This document shows, one piece after another, positions 18,339 to 28,500 of a DNA stretch of 64,000 nt; within the stretch, counting starts at the first letter, position 1; every line of letters begins with the position of its first letter. Source of the DNA: a bacterium (lineage in GTDB: Bacteria > Bacteroidota > Ignavibacteria > Kapaibacteriales > UBA7675); NCBI GenBank assembly GCA_030430495.1, contig JAUIKM010000006.1, positions 62,001 to 126,000 of the forward strand, given 5' to 3'. The notes beneath the pieces were generated by a model that did not search any database, was not told the origin of the DNA, and worked only from the letters and a program-made list of their open reading frames with translations. The position numbers were made by a program, and so were the translations under genes.

Positions 18339-18944
18339 ATGCCAAACGTCAATCTGGCTGGAAAACCAGCAGTTTTTAGTGTCGGGAGTTACTACACAAA
18401 ACTCAATTCAGTCCGCCGCCTGCGGTGCCGTTTCTCCGGAATAGTCGGAAGATGTGTCCGGTCGCTGCGTTTGGTCTCCGCAGTCCTCTTGCCAAGAGCG
18501 TCACAGCCGCACACCGCTCGTACTCCACAATTGGCAACAACAGTTCCGACCGGGGACAATGTTTCCGACGGCAATTCGCTGCTTGACTCCAGGTTGCCGG
18601 ACGGCGGCGTCATGGTCTGGTTGGCTCCCGTCAATGAGTCGAAAGCGCCACGCAGCTCCACTTCATTGAGTGCGGCGAGCTCTGCCGTCGAGAACTCCGA
18701 CATTCAAAAGATGTTGTTGCGCCGCAGGAGCAGGGGGCGCGTCGAACGCGACATCGCACTTGCACGTTTCGGAGTACTTCTTTCCTGGATTGGCAGCTTT
18801 GCCCTGGTCTGCTCGGTCTTGTGCACGGCTACGTTCTTTACCTGCGCCTGGACCTTGTGTGCGCTTGGCCTGACCTGGTCGGCTGCCCGGTCGGTAAAAG
18901 CTCTGCGTCGTGAGACCTCGAGGTCCAACATCGGCTACAATTAA
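18339..18944 (+). CDS. Possible membrane protein (uncertain ORF)
   Basis: A 201-codon ORF whose last ~80 codons are the most credible. A basic segment (LLRRRSRGRVERDIALARF) is followed by two hydrophobic stretches (GVLLSWIGSFALVCSVLCTA and FFTCAWTLCALGLTWSAA), as in a small two-helix inner-membrane protein. The first ~120 residues are low-complexity Ser/Arg-rich and may be untranslated. No family is recognised, and the true start may be internal. It lies just upstream of cysH on the same strand. I keep it as a doubtful gene. Confidence 0.35.
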   Translation: MPNVNLAGKPAVFSVGSYYTKLNSVRRLRCRFSGIVGRCVRSLRLVSAVLLPRASQPHTARTPQLATTVPTGDNVSDGNSLLDSRLPDGGVMVWLAPVNESKAPRSSTSLSAASSAVENSDIQKMLLRRRSRGRVERDIALARFGVLLSWIGSFALVCSVLCTATFFTCAWTLCALGLTWSAARSVKALRRETSRSNIGYN

Positions 18945-18987
18945 TTGAAGCTCTATCCGATCTGGACGGGTGGAGAATCCTGATACA

Positions 18988-19713
18988 ATGCAGCAGTTTA
19001 ACACCGACGATATTGAATCTCTCAACGATCGCTTTGAATCGGCGACGGCTGCGGAAATTCTGTCCTGGGCCTGGGAGCAATTCGGCACGATGCTGGCCGT
19101 CAGTTCCTCGTTTCAGTCGCAGAGTGTACCGCTGCTGCACCTCATTTCGCGGCACTGTCCCGCCGTGCCGGTGGTTTTTCTCGACACGGGATTCCACTTC
19201 GGTGCAACACTGCGATTTCGCGATCAGCTGCGCGAGGAACTGGGGCTGAACATTGAGATACTGCATCCCGAGATACAGCAGAACGAACTGATGCAGCGCT
19301 ATGGCGAGGGACTCTACCGCCGCGATCCCGACCTTTGTTGTCATATCAACAAGGTCGAGCCGATGGACCGCTACATGGTGGGCAAAAGCGCCTGGATCAG
19401 CGGTGTGCGGCGCGATCAGACCGCACACCGGCGAACCCTGCGGACGATTGAGCCCGCGGCCGGGGGCATGCTGAAAATCCATCCGATGCTTGCCTGGACG
19501 AGCCGCGACGTCTGGACCTATATCAACGATTTCAATCTGCCGGTGCACCCGCTGCTGGAGAAAGGCTATTTCAGCATCGGCTGTGCTCCTTGTACGCGGC
19601 CGGTCGGCGCCGGCGAAGACGAACGCAGCGGACGCTGGGCGGGCAACGACAAAACCGAATGCGGCATTCACACGGAGTCCGGCCGGTCGGCCGGGGACTC
19701 TGATTCCAACTGA
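18988..19713 (+). CDS. cysH: Adenylylsulfate/phosphoadenylylsulfate reductase, CysH family (4Fe-4S type)
   Basis: A 241-residue reductase giving sulfite from activated sulfate with thioredoxin. PP-loop nucleotide binding is seen in AVSSSFQSQSVPLLHL and VVFLDTGFHF, and the substrate arginine stretch in WISGVRRDQTAHR. The iron-sulfur cysteines are present (DLCCHINK and GCAPCTRP), which points to an APS-preferring enzyme. The C-terminal ECGIH is the usual ECG(L/I)H catalytic motif. An in-frame GTG at 18970 would add six residues. Sulfite from this step would eventually feed the MetY reaction, though no sulfate-activation genes are in the window. The sequence ends with a non-conserved Ser/Asp tail. 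Confidence 0.93.
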   Translation: MQQFNTDDIESLNDRFESATAAEILSWAWEQFGTMLAVSSSFQSQSVPLLHLISRHCPAVPVVFLDTGFHFGATLRFRDQLREELGLNIEILHPEIQQNELMQRYGEGLYRRDPDLCCHINKVEPMDRYMVGKSAWISGVRRDQTAHRRTLRTIEPAAGGMLKIHPMLAWTSRDVWTYINDFNLPVHPLLEKGYFSIGCAPCTRPVGAGEDERSGRWAGNDKTECGIHTESGRSAGDSDSN

Positions 19714-19742
19714 ATTACAGCACTAAACTCAAGGGACAGCCG

Positions 19743-20711
19743 ATGCAACAGTCCTCGGATTCTCACACAATTCTCGTCACCGGCGGTGCGGGATACATCG
19801 GCTCGCGCTTGCTGGCCTGTATGGCGGAAGATGCGCGTTTTGCCGACGCGACGATTCGCATTTATGACAATTTGCGCCGCAGCAACTACGATGGTTTGAT
19901 GGACCTGCCCGCCGATGGGCGATTTGAGTTTATCGAAGGCGACATACTGGACCGCACCAACATTCGCCGCGCCATGGCGGGTGTACGGGAAGTGGTTCAT
20001 TTGGCGGCGCTGGTACGCACGCCGCTGTCCTTTGAACATCCCGAGTGGACGGAGCAGGTAAATCACTGGGGTGCGGCCGGAGTGGCTGAATGTGCGCTGG
20101 AGGCCGGTGTGCGCAGATTTGTCTATGCCAGCAGCGCCAGCGTCTACGGTCTGGGCGGACCTTTTGCCGAGGACGCGCCCTGCCGCCCGACCGGTCCTTA
20201 TGCTACCTCCAAACTGCGCGGCGAAAAGGCCGTCCTGTCAGCGGCCGGCCGCGGCATGGAAGTGGTGTCGGTTAGACTCGGCACAACCTTCGGCACCGCT
20301 CCAGCCATGCGTTTCGACACGGTGGCAGACCGCTTTGCCTTCAAAGCCGGAGTTAAACATCCGCTGGTTGTGCATGGCGACGGCTCGCAAATGCGTCCTC
20401 TGATACACGTCGACGACACCGCGGCGGTTCTCATGATGTGCCTCGACGCCAAACGCGCACCCGCGCCGCTGTTAAACGCGGCGACAATTAATACCAGCGT
20501 CATGGCGATAACCGAAGCTCTGCGTGAAATTCTCCCTGATATTGAGGTGCGCCACACGGATCAGGAGGCCGACGCCAACGTGTCGTTCACCGTTGATTCT
20601 GCGCGGCTGCATTCATATGGTTTCCAAGCTCGCCATACTCTGCGCAGTGGTCTGGAAGAAATGTTGCGGCGTTGGAAGGGCTTTCAGAGTCGCGTTAATG
20701 CGCAGGCATGA
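19743..20711 (+). CDS. NAD-dependent epimerase/dehydratase (extended SDR)
   Basis: A 322-residue extended short-chain dehydrogenase of the nucleotide-sugar epimerase type. Motifs: NAD-binding TGGAGYIGS near residue 15, acidic FIEGDILD, VHLAALVRTP, active-site SSASVYG with YATSK (Tyr/Lys), and RPLIHVDDTA near residue 220. The substrate cannot be told from the sequence; UDP- or dTDP-sugars are typical. It follows cysH by 29 bp on the same strand and may be co-transcribed, although no functional link is evident. No other polysaccharide genes are close. Confidence 0.88.
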   Translation: MQQSSDSHTILVTGGAGYIGSRLLACMAEDARFADATIRIYDNLRRSNYDGLMDLPADGRFEFIEGDILDRTNIRRAMAGVREVVHLAALVRTPLSFEHPEWTEQVNHWGAAGVAECALEAGVRRFVYASSASVYGLGGPFAEDAPCRPTGPYATSKLRGEKAVLSAAGRGMEVVSVRLGTTFGTAPAMRFDTVADRFAFKAGVKHPLVVHGDGSQMRPLIHVDDTAAVLMMCLDAKRAPAPLLNAATINTSVMAITEALREILPDIEVRHTDQEADANVSFTVDSARLHSYGFQARHTLRSGLEEMLRRWKGFQSRVNAQA

Positions 20712-20931
20712 GTCCCACCACAATAAAATGTTCCGGCCGCGTGCGCATTGCGCGTGATGTCGGCGTCATAGGCGGTGCATGCCGTTTTTAATTCCAGGGG
20801 CTTTGTCTTATCTTGAGCGGATTTTTTCATCGGGGGCGTTTAACATTCTCCGTGTCGTATTCCGGTGAAGTGCTGGCTTCTTTCGTCGCATCGCGGCCGA
20901 TGGAGCGTTCTAGAGACAAGGCAGGGCAAAC

Positions 20932-21468
20932 ATGTCGCAGGAAGAGGCCAAAGTTCTGATCAGGGAAATTGAGGAACGCGACGCGGAAGCGTTTATCGCT
21001 CTCCTTGAAAACGTGTATGCCGAATCGGATTATTTGTTGCTGGAACCCGATGAATTGAACCGCGATCCGGGTTCCGTTCGCCAGTATATCCGCAATTACC
21101 TCGTCACACCGCGGTCGACTATTTTCGTCGCCGAGGAAGACGGTACGCTGCTTGGTTTTCTCAGTACCAAGGGGGAAGCCTACCGCCGCGTTCGTCATCG
21201 CGTCACCGTGGGCGGACTTGCCGTTCTGGCCGATCGCCGCAAACAGGGGATCGGCACGCAGCTCTGCCGGAATCTGTTCGCCTGGGGCCGCCGTCAGGGA
21301 ATTTTCCGCATAGAACTCAGTGTGATCACAAAAAATGAGCCGGGAGTGGCGCTCTGCCGCAAAGTCGGTTTTGATATTGAAGGTGTCAAACTGCACGCCG
21401 TCATTCTCGACAACCAACTCATGGATGAATACCTGCTCGTAAAATTTCTTGACGATGATGATGATTGA
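20932..21468 (+). CDS. GNAT-family N-acetyltransferase
   Basis: A 178-residue cytoplasmic acetyltransferase. The GNAT fold is shown by IREIEERDAEAFIALLENVY at the N-terminus, the beta4 stretch VTVGGLAVLADRRKQGIGTQL with the acetyl-CoA pyrophosphate loop (RKQGIGT), and the late ALCRKVGFDIEGVK. This pattern is close to RimI/RimJ-like and antibiotic- or small-molecule-modifying GNATs, so the substrate is unknown. The protein ends in a run of five Asp residues (LDDDDD), which is unusual. It precedes the amine oxidase gene by about 100 bp on the same strand. Confidence 0.88.
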   Translation: MSQEEAKVLIREIEERDAEAFIALLENVYAESDYLLLEPDELNRDPGSVRQYIRNYLVTPRSTIFVAEEDGTLLGFLSTKGEAYRRVRHRVTVGGLAVLADRRKQGIGTQLCRNLFAWGRRQGIFRIELSVITKNEPGVALCRKVGFDIEGVKLHAVILDNQLMDEYLLVKFLDDDDD

Positions 21469-21564
21469 TTGCCGTCTGGCGTGTCCCTTGGGCATCAGGC
21501 GGCGAAGCGCGGTCTGAAACCGGCTCCGCGCCGGGTTTTTATCACCTTGACTATCGGTAGGTCT

Positions 21565-22935
21565 ATGGATAAATCTCGCCGGAAATTTCTTCGCACCGGT
21601 GCGGCCTTTGGAATTGGATCTCTGTTACTGCCGTCATTCCTGACTTCGTGCAGCGATGACAACGTCCTGTTTGCCGACAAATCGCTTGGCGGTTCTCGCG
21701 TGCTCGTTATCGGCGCCGGTGTGGCCGGTTTATATGCGGCCCAGGTGCTGCGCAGCCGCGGCGCCGACGTGACGATCCTCGAAGCATCGGACAGAATCGG
21801 CGGGCGTGTGCGCGGCATGACGCTCGGCGGCACTCGCGTGTACGACCTGGGTGCCGACAGGCTGCGCGGCGATCAATCAATTCTGGCGCAGCTTGCGCAG
21901 TCGCGCGGTGCGCAGCAAATCAACGACTACTCTGTTGGAAACGTGGCACTGGACGACCTGATCGAATCGCCGAATGTGTTGCAGACCAATGCCGATATCC
22001 GCTCGTTGATCAACGCAAAAACTGCTCTGGCCGACTACAGCGGAGCGGATATTACCGTTGCCGACTACTTTAATCAGACGGGCGTCGAAGGTTTCCCCGA
22101 AATGAGGGAATGGCTGACGCACGACGCCGGAGCAGACCCGGATGAATTGGGCGCGGCGTCTTATGCAACGGAAAAAGCCCGCAGCAAGGCCGGGAACACA
22201 GTCCACCGCTTCGAAGGCAGCATGGCGCAGTTTGTTGAACAGGCGATCATCGATCCCGTGCGCGACCTCGTGCAGTTAAACAAAGTTGTCACGCGTGTCG
22301 ATTGGAGCGGCAGCACGGTAAGCGTGTCGCTGCAGGGCGGTGAAGAAATGACCGCCGACCAGGTTGTCGTCGCCGTCCCGATTAACATTTTACAGGATGG
22401 CGATATTGAGCTGGTTCCGGGTTTTTCACAGGCGCGTCAGGCGGCGGTGAACCTTATCGGCGTCGGCGAAGGTCTGGTTGCTCTGCTCGAGTTTAACGAT
22501 CGTTTCTGGTCGCCCGGCGACATCATCGGCACAAATGCCGTCACCTTGTACCGCGACATGGGACTCGGCATAGAGGGAATTCCTGCAGTACTCCGCGCCG
22601 AAGTCTACGGCCAGCGCGCTCGTGCGTACAGTGTTATTGACGCCGATGTCGTTCAGATTTTCCTCGACGAACTCGATGGCCTGTTTGATGGCGCTGCAAG
22701 CCGAAACTTCAGCAATGCAAGCGTTCAGGACTGGACATCCGAGCCGTATATCCGCAGCGCTTTTTCCTATTCTTCCCCCAACATCTTCTCGGCCCGCGCC
22801 AGCGCGGCAACGCCGATTCCCGGTAAGGTCTACTTTGCCGGCGAAGCAACCAATTTCAACGGCAATCACGGCACCGTTCACGGCGCCATGGAAACCGGCT
22901 ACCGCGCCGCAATTGAACTACTGCAAATGGCCTGA
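21565..22935 (+). CDS. FAD-dependent amine oxidase, Tat-exported lipoprotein
   Basis: A 456-residue flavoprotein. The N-terminus MDKSRRKFLRTGAAFGIGSLL carries a twin-arginine motif, and LPSFLTSC ends in a lipobox, so the folded enzyme is probably exported by Tat and lipid-anchored. The FAD Rossmann motif VLVIGAGVAGLYAAQVL is at ~45-60, followed by LEASDRIGGRVRG. The C-terminal FAD motif is YFAGEATNFNGNHGTVHGAMETGYRAA, as in monoamine/polyamine oxidases. A usual substrate-channel aromatic pair was not identified, so the substrate is open. I use the ATG of MDKSRRKF; the ORF-track start lies 96 bp upstream. The OMP-like gene follows 11 bp later, so the two are probably one operon. Confidence 0.9.
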   Translation: MDKSRRKFLRTGAAFGIGSLLLPSFLTSCSDDNVLFADKSLGGSRVLVIGAGVAGLYAAQVLRSRGADVTILEASDRIGGRVRGMTLGGTRVYDLGADRLRGDQSILAQLAQSRGAQQINDYSVGNVALDDLIESPNVLQTNADIRSLINAKTALADYSGADITVADYFNQTGVEGFPEMREWLTHDAGADPDELGAASYATEKARSKAGNTVHRFEGSMAQFVEQAIIDPVRDLVQLNKVVTRVDWSGSTVSVSLQGGEEMTADQVVVAVPINILQDGDIELVPGFSQARQAAVNLIGVGEGLVALLEFNDRFWSPGDIIGTNAVTLYRDMGLGIEGIPAVLRAEVYGQRARAYSVIDADVVQIFLDELDGLFDGAASRNFSNASVQDWTSEPYIRSAFSYSSPNIFSARASAATPIPGKVYFAGEATNFNGNHGTVHGAMETGYRAAIELLQMA

Positions 22936-22946
22936 ACGGGATCGTC

Positions 22947-23678
22947 ATGCGAACAAAAAATTTACTCCTGATATTGTGTTGTGTCGCCGCTGTTAACAGC
23001 ACGGCCTTTGCCCAGGTCGATGTGGAACTCTCCGCCGCCTACTCATCTGTTAATGCCGAAGCCTGGAACAAAGCCGTTCAGGCTTTTAACACTTCGCGCC
23101 CCTGGTTAAACGAAGAGCAGGGGGTCGTGAGTGACGGACAAGGCGTGCGCGCGGCTTTGACTATTCCATTTGAACCCGGCTATCGCGTCGGCGCGGCATG
23201 GGAATTGGTAACAGGCGCGGCCGAATCGGCTGTGTTTCAGTCGGGTATTAACCGCGAAATCGGGCTGACCTTTAACACATTTACCGCCTTGCTGGAAGTG
23301 CAGCCCTTTGTGTTGGCCGACAGCGCCGCCGCCGCCGGCGATCCGCTGATGTCGCCCTGGGAACATCTCTCGGTGCAGGTCGGCTTTGGGTTTAATTTCA
23401 CATCCGGCAAAATCAGTTACGACGGCAGCACGGAGGACATAAATGGCGAACCCTCGGATATTTCATCCGAAGGCATCGGTCTCCTGGTCGGCGCGGCTTA
23501 TGCGATTCCAATTACCGACAATGTGTTTGTCACCTTGAATTCGCGACTCACCTGGATGCCGTCCATTGATCTCGCGGGTTTTCCCGAGGCGATTCACAAC
23601 ACGCCGTTGGTCGGATTGCAGAGCGAGTCGACGGTATTGTTGATTACTAGCGGCGCGGGTATTAAACTGCGTCTCTGA
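22947..23678 (+). CDS. Secreted beta-barrel-like outer-membrane protein
   Basis: A 243-residue protein with a cleavable signal peptide (MRTKNLLLILCCVAAVNSTAFAQ, cleavage at AFA-Q). The mature part has alternating hydrophobic strands and glycine-rich turns (LSVQVGFGFNFTSGKISYDG, IGLLVGAAYAIPIT, VLLITSGAGIKLRL), the look of a small outer-membrane barrel ending in an aromatic-free strand. No named family is recognised. It begins 11 bp after the amine oxidase and ends 56 bp before the channel gene, so all three may be co-transcribed. Confidence 0.75.
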   Translation: MRTKNLLLILCCVAAVNSTAFAQVDVELSAAYSSVNAEAWNKAVQAFNTSRPWLNEEQGVVSDGQGVRAALTIPFEPGYRVGAAWELVTGAAESAVFQSGINREIGLTFNTFTALLEVQPFVLADSAAAAGDPLMSPWEHLSVQVGFGFNFTSGKISYDGSTEDINGEPSDISSEGIGLLVGAAYAIPITDNVFVTLNSRLTWMPSIDLAGFPEAIHNTPLVGLQSESTVLLITSGAGIKLRL

Positions 23679-23734
23679 TTGAGACTGTGAAATCCGGTCT
23701 GTTCGTCCCAGTGTTTAACTCACCGGAACTTTGC

Positions 23735-24349
23735 ATGTTAAAGCGCCGTCCTCGTCGCATTGATACCTCGCTGTTCGGTGTACCCGGCTTGCTGCTGTTA
23801 AGTGTGCTCGGACTGTGCCTCAATGCAATTGTGCTGGCTGCCCAGTCGGCCGGGGCGGATGTGCTTGCGGTTCAGGATATTAACAGCGGAACCGGCCGGC
23901 AATTCGAGACGGTCGCTCACCTTTCGGCCATGGGCGTCGCCGCCGTGATTATTGTCGCCAGCGTTCTTGTTCATTACGAAGCCTTGCGCCTGCTCTCGGT
24001 AATCGCCAAACGCATTCCGATCAAACCGCGAGCGCGCGTCATGATCGGCATTTTTTACATCGTGGTTCTGCACTTCATCGAAATCTGGTTTTTCGCCTTC
24101 GGTTTTTTGTACCTCGACGGCATTCAGGCTTTTGGCAAGCTGGCCGGCATGGCCCACGACGGCATCATGGAGTACGTGTATTTTTCCGCCGTCTGTTATT
24201 CAACCCTCGGCTTCGGCGACATCGTTCCGGAAGGACCCTTGCGTTTGTTGTGTGCGGCCGAAGCGCTGCTTGGCCTGATCATGATCACCTGGTCGGCCTC
24301 CTACACATACCTGCAGATGCAGCGCCACTGGCACCCGGACCGCGACTGA
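23735..24349 (+). CDS. Potassium-channel-like membrane protein
   Basis: A 204-residue membrane protein with four hydrophobic helices (about 12-37, 65-92, 100-127 and 168-190). The loop before the last helix contains YSTLGFGDIVP, a K+ channel selectivity-filter motif of the TxGYGD/TxGFGD type, as in the two-TM Ion_trans_2 family. No RCK/TrkA nucleotide-binding domain follows, so gating is unclear. The ATG of MLKRRPRR is chosen because a basic N-terminus directly precedes the first helix; a GTG start at 23687 would add 16 residues. A T-rich TTGTTTGTC element lies 70 bp downstream. Confidence 0.85.
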   Translation: MLKRRPRRIDTSLFGVPGLLLLSVLGLCLNAIVLAAQSAGADVLAVQDINSGTGRQFETVAHLSAMGVAAVIIVASVLVHYEALRLLSVIAKRIPIKPRARVMIGIFYIVVLHFIEIWFFAFGFLYLDGIQAFGKLAGMAHDGIMEYVYFSAVCYSTLGFGDIVPEGPLRLLCAAEALLGLIMITWSASYTYLQMQRHWHPDRD

Positions 24350-24955
24350 CGGACACCTGTGTTTCCTGCGCAACTCTGATCGCTTTGAATCCGTCGCTCT
24401 GCTCCGGCTTCAGGCTCCTTGATTCTTTTGTTTGTCATCGTGCCGCAAGCCGGACCGCTCATACCCACGTTTTTCCGCCCGTTCAGCTTCAATCGTCGCC
24501 CGTTGACGGTGTTATTATTGCTCGGCGACACATAGGCGTGCACCTTGCGGACGTTGAAGCGCCCGGAAGAATCAACCGCGCTGCGTCGGGGCGTCCAGTT
24601 GGAATGGACGTTCACACGAGAGTCATCCGTCAGGAAACGCTTGCGTCGTACCGTTGATCGCCCCGACATCTGATTAAGAAAACGCAGCTTCACTGGGGAC
24701 TGTAACACAGGCAAGCCCGGGATGGCGTATGGGTTGGCGCTGTACCACCTCGTTGACCGGCCGTACTGCCTTTCCCTGGAGTCGTCCGCAGCGCCCTGAA
24801 CCCATGGCCTGTTCTGTTTGACTTTCCGGACCGGTCTGCACCTGCCTGCCGCCAATCGAGCAGTCGGCTTTCGCCGGGAATTGCCGGAATTTTCAGATCT
24901 TTAAGCTTGCCGTTCAAAACAAACAGACCGAAAGTCATCTAGCACGGGAGTCAGT
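24350..24955. other. Intergenic stretch of about 600 bases, one repeat element
   Basis: No gene is recognised. It contains CCTTGATTCTTTTGTTTGTCATC at about 24416-24438, a plus-oriented copy of the 3'-end element found behind several genes, positioned after the channel gene. The rest shows no strong hairpin or domain-bearing ORF. Confidence 0.5.
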
Positions 24956-25369
24956 ATGGCCAAGTCTGCCGGATATTCGACGCGCACCCTGGCGCAGAAA
25001 CTGGGCTACAAAGCCGGGCAGCGCGTTTCACTCATTAATGCGCCGCAGCACTATATTGACATTCTCGGCCCGCTGCCCGCCGACGTCGATGTTTCGAGCA
25101 GTCTCCGCCCGCAGTCGGACATCGTACACTGTTTCTGCCGCTCCAATTCCGAGCTTGAAACAGCCTGGTCCGATTTGAAATCGGCGATCAACAAAAACGG
25201 CAGCCTCTGGATTTCCTGGCCGAAAAAGTCGTCGCCGATGGCGGGCGACATCAGCGAGGATACGATTCGCGGGGCGGCGCTGGCCGGTGGTCTTGTCGAC
25301 GTCAAGGTTTGTGCCGTGGATGCCGACTGGTCCGGCCTTAAACTCATGTACCGCCGCGTGGATCGCTGA
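24956..25369 (+). CDS. DUF3052-like small protein
   Basis: A 137-residue soluble protein with no signal or membrane segment. Features: LAQKLGYKAGQRVSLINAP near the start, a CFCRSNSELETAW stretch, and a strongly patterned second half LWISWPKKSS followed by GLVDVKVCAVDADWSGLKLMYR. This matches what I recall of the DUF3052 family, small proteins often seen in Bacteroidota and Actinobacteria with no known function. The ATG is preceded by GGGAG. It ends 170 bp before the large surface-protein gene. Confidence 0.75.
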   Translation: MAKSAGYSTRTLAQKLGYKAGQRVSLINAPQHYIDILGPLPADVDVSSSLRPQSDIVHCFCRSNSELETAWSDLKSAINKNGSLWISWPKKSSPMAGDISEDTIRGAALAGGLVDVKVCAVDADWSGLKLMYRRVDR

Positions 25370-25538
25370 CGTTTTTGACAGACCGGAACTTCAGCCGGTG
25401 GCGAACAACTCAAGCCGCCAACCGGAATCGATTCCGCTGCTCGCGTGTCAGCCAGAAGCGACCGGCCTGTTATTCAGCGAAGTCAATCAGCTGCGGTGCG
25501 CAAACGCGATCAATCAAGCAACAAATGCCGGGTTCACG

Positions 25539-28500
25539 ATGGCGAAGATTGTCCTCCGATTGTTATCCTGCATACTCCCGTTCAGCCTGTCTATTGCGGC
25601 GGCGACTGCGCAGACCGCATGGGTCGGTCCGCCCGATACAAGTGACTTTCCATCCGTTCACCTGCCGATCATCCTGCTCGACGAGCAAAACCAGCTTGTT
25701 ACCGATCCTTCGGCCTCGGATTTTGGCGTTCGCGAAAACAGCTTTGACCGGCCGATTGAATCGCTCGTATGTTCGCCGCTTCCGCAGCAGCAACTGTCAT
25801 CGGTCCTGATGATTGATGTGTCCGAATCGATGGCCGTCCAGTACCTCGACATGGCCCGCGACGCCGCGCTCACCTGGTTAAACATGCTCGACTTTGAGAC
25901 GTCCGAGTGCGCCCTGGCCTCCTTCAACGACCGCAATGCAGTTAACGCCGATTTTACCGATAATCGATCCGAAATTGAATCCGCGCTAAGTCTGCTCGAA
26001 GCGCGCGGGAACACCAGTTTTAATGCAGCCCTGCTCGATCCCAAAGCCGCGGCGCTCGACATTGCATCGACCGGACGTTACCAACCAATTGTTATCATCC
26101 TGACAGACGGCGATTCCAACGGCAGCGAAACCGCTATCCTCAACAAACTTGAGGGCAGCGGTATTCGCGTGTACAGCATCCTCCTGGGCATCGAAATTCC
26201 GGCGCTCCTGCAAACGGTCGCCGATGCCAGCGGCGGACTGGCCTTTGCCAATGTTAACACGCCTGCCGCGGCCCGCGCGGCCTTTGCCCGCATTTTTGTT
26301 CATGCATCGGGCGGTGAACCCTGTCGTTTAACCTGGACCGCTGCAGATGACTGTAGTACCGCGCGCGACGTCGAAGTGTTGTATCGCGATATCCTCGTCG
26401 CGGAGACCGACTATGAAATGGGAATCGAGATATTTCCCTCCGTCGCCTGGACAACAGTGTATCAGGACCTGGGGGAAGTTGAACCCGCTACGACCCGGTC
26501 GTTTAACCTGACAATGTGCGCCGGTGATGTGCCCGTTGACATTGAGGGATTGCGTATTTCAAATCCCGCCGTGACAATCACAAACTACAACGGCGCTCAA
26601 CCGCCTTTTGAGCTGGGTGCGGGCGAGCAGCGAACAATTGAATGTGAATATCTCGCGCCCGACTCCCTGCAGCGCTACATCGAAATTGAAATTGAATCCG
26701 ACGCCTGCCGTGCCGCGCGATCCACTGTCCTGGCCGGTTTTCGCGGCGCCCGGCGCATCGGCGCGGGACTGACCCTGCGCCATCCCAATGGCGGCGAAGT
26801 ATTTACAGTGGGTGAAGACGTCGAAATTCGCTGGGAAGGCAGCGCCGCGTTTAACCGCTGTAGAGTTGAGCTCAGTTCCGACAACGGCGGCTCCTGGAAT
26901 GTTGTCGGCGAAACAGAGGCTCTTAACACTTTGACGTGGCGCGCCGCCGAACCCGTCGGCAACCAATGGCTTGCTCGTGTCAGCGCTTTAAACAGAGACG
27001 GCGGCGACGGCTCCTGGGCGTGGGGTTCACAACGCTCCGGCGCAGCAGCGGTCCGCGACCTGGCCGTCGACGACCTCGGGCGCATATTCGTGATCGGCGA
27101 CTTTGCCGCGCAGGTGGATCTGGGCGATGGATTTCTTCTGCAAAGTGAAGGACTGCGTGATGTGTTTCTCGCCGAGCTTTCGCCCGCCGGCCGTGTTGTT
27201 AACGCGCTGTCTTTTGGCGGCGACGGCGACGACTATGCCGCGGCCATCGAACTCGACGGCAACAACGGCGCAGTTTTCCTGGCCGCGTTTAACGGAACGG
27301 CACTGCTGCAGAATGAGCTGTATACGTCCAACGGCAACTCCGACTTCATCCTGGGGCGCATTTCGCCGGGACTGTCTGTGTCGGATGTGTTTACATTCGG
27401 CAGTCCCGCGCAGGACGTGCCGGGCGACCTGGCGCTGGCCTCAAACGGCGATATTGTTGTCGTTGGCTCCATCGGTGCGGATATCGAAATGTTTAATCGC
27501 GATTTAACTGTCAAAGGCGCATTCGCAGCCGCCATGATTAAACTGAGTCGCAACTATCAACCGCTCAACCTGAACATCGTCGATGGCGACGCACTCAACA
27601 TCACCCCGATTGATCGTTTTACATGTGTTGCGCTCGACGCGCGCGACCGGGTCTACGCCGCCGGCGCAATCTCCCGCGGCGCGAAATTTAAAGGTGCGGA
27701 ACTCACGCACAGCGGCGTTGCCGGCGATATACTTGTTGCGCTTTATCGCGAGGACGGCGCCGAACATCTGGCATTCACACTCAATTCCTCCGCCGACGTC
27801 TTTGCCTCGGACATCCTGGCCGATGTCGACAATCAATTTGTGGTGTGCGGCGAAGTCGGCAGTCTCGACTTGACCGGCGCGGGCGCGCCACTGCGTGCAG
27901 GCGGCATTCGCAATGTTTTTGTTGGAATGTTTCAGCGCGACGGCCGGGTCAACTGGGCCGATGTGTACGGCGATGTCAGCACCGCTCTTTCGCCGCGCAT
28001 GGAGCACGCCGCGGAACGGGATCAGATTGTCATGGGCCTGACCTATTCGCGCCGAATACGCTTCGGTTTGTTTAACCTCATCGACGGCGGCGGCGACGTC
28101 GACGGTGTTTTTGGCGACATGGCTCTCGTTCGTTTCGACTACGACGGGGACGTACAGCAGGCCGAGAGTTTCGGCAGTCTCACAATCGATCAACTGACGG
28201 CGATGACGCTGCGTTCCGACAACCTGCTCGCTCTGGGCGGCACGTTTCAGGCGCCGCTGACATTGAGCGACACAACGTTGACGCCGGCCGGCCGGCAGGA
28301 CATGTTTGTCTGGAATTACTTTGGCGCAAACGGCATTGTCTCCGATCAGTCCAACCGCACCTGGACGGTTACCGACCACAGCTTTGAGACCGTGGATATC
28401 GATTTTGGCCTCTGCGCGGTTAACACCGCCTGCGAGCGTCTTTTTGATTCCGTGCTTGTTAATAGCAGTGAAATTGCCGCTACAGTAGATGCGTTTCAGT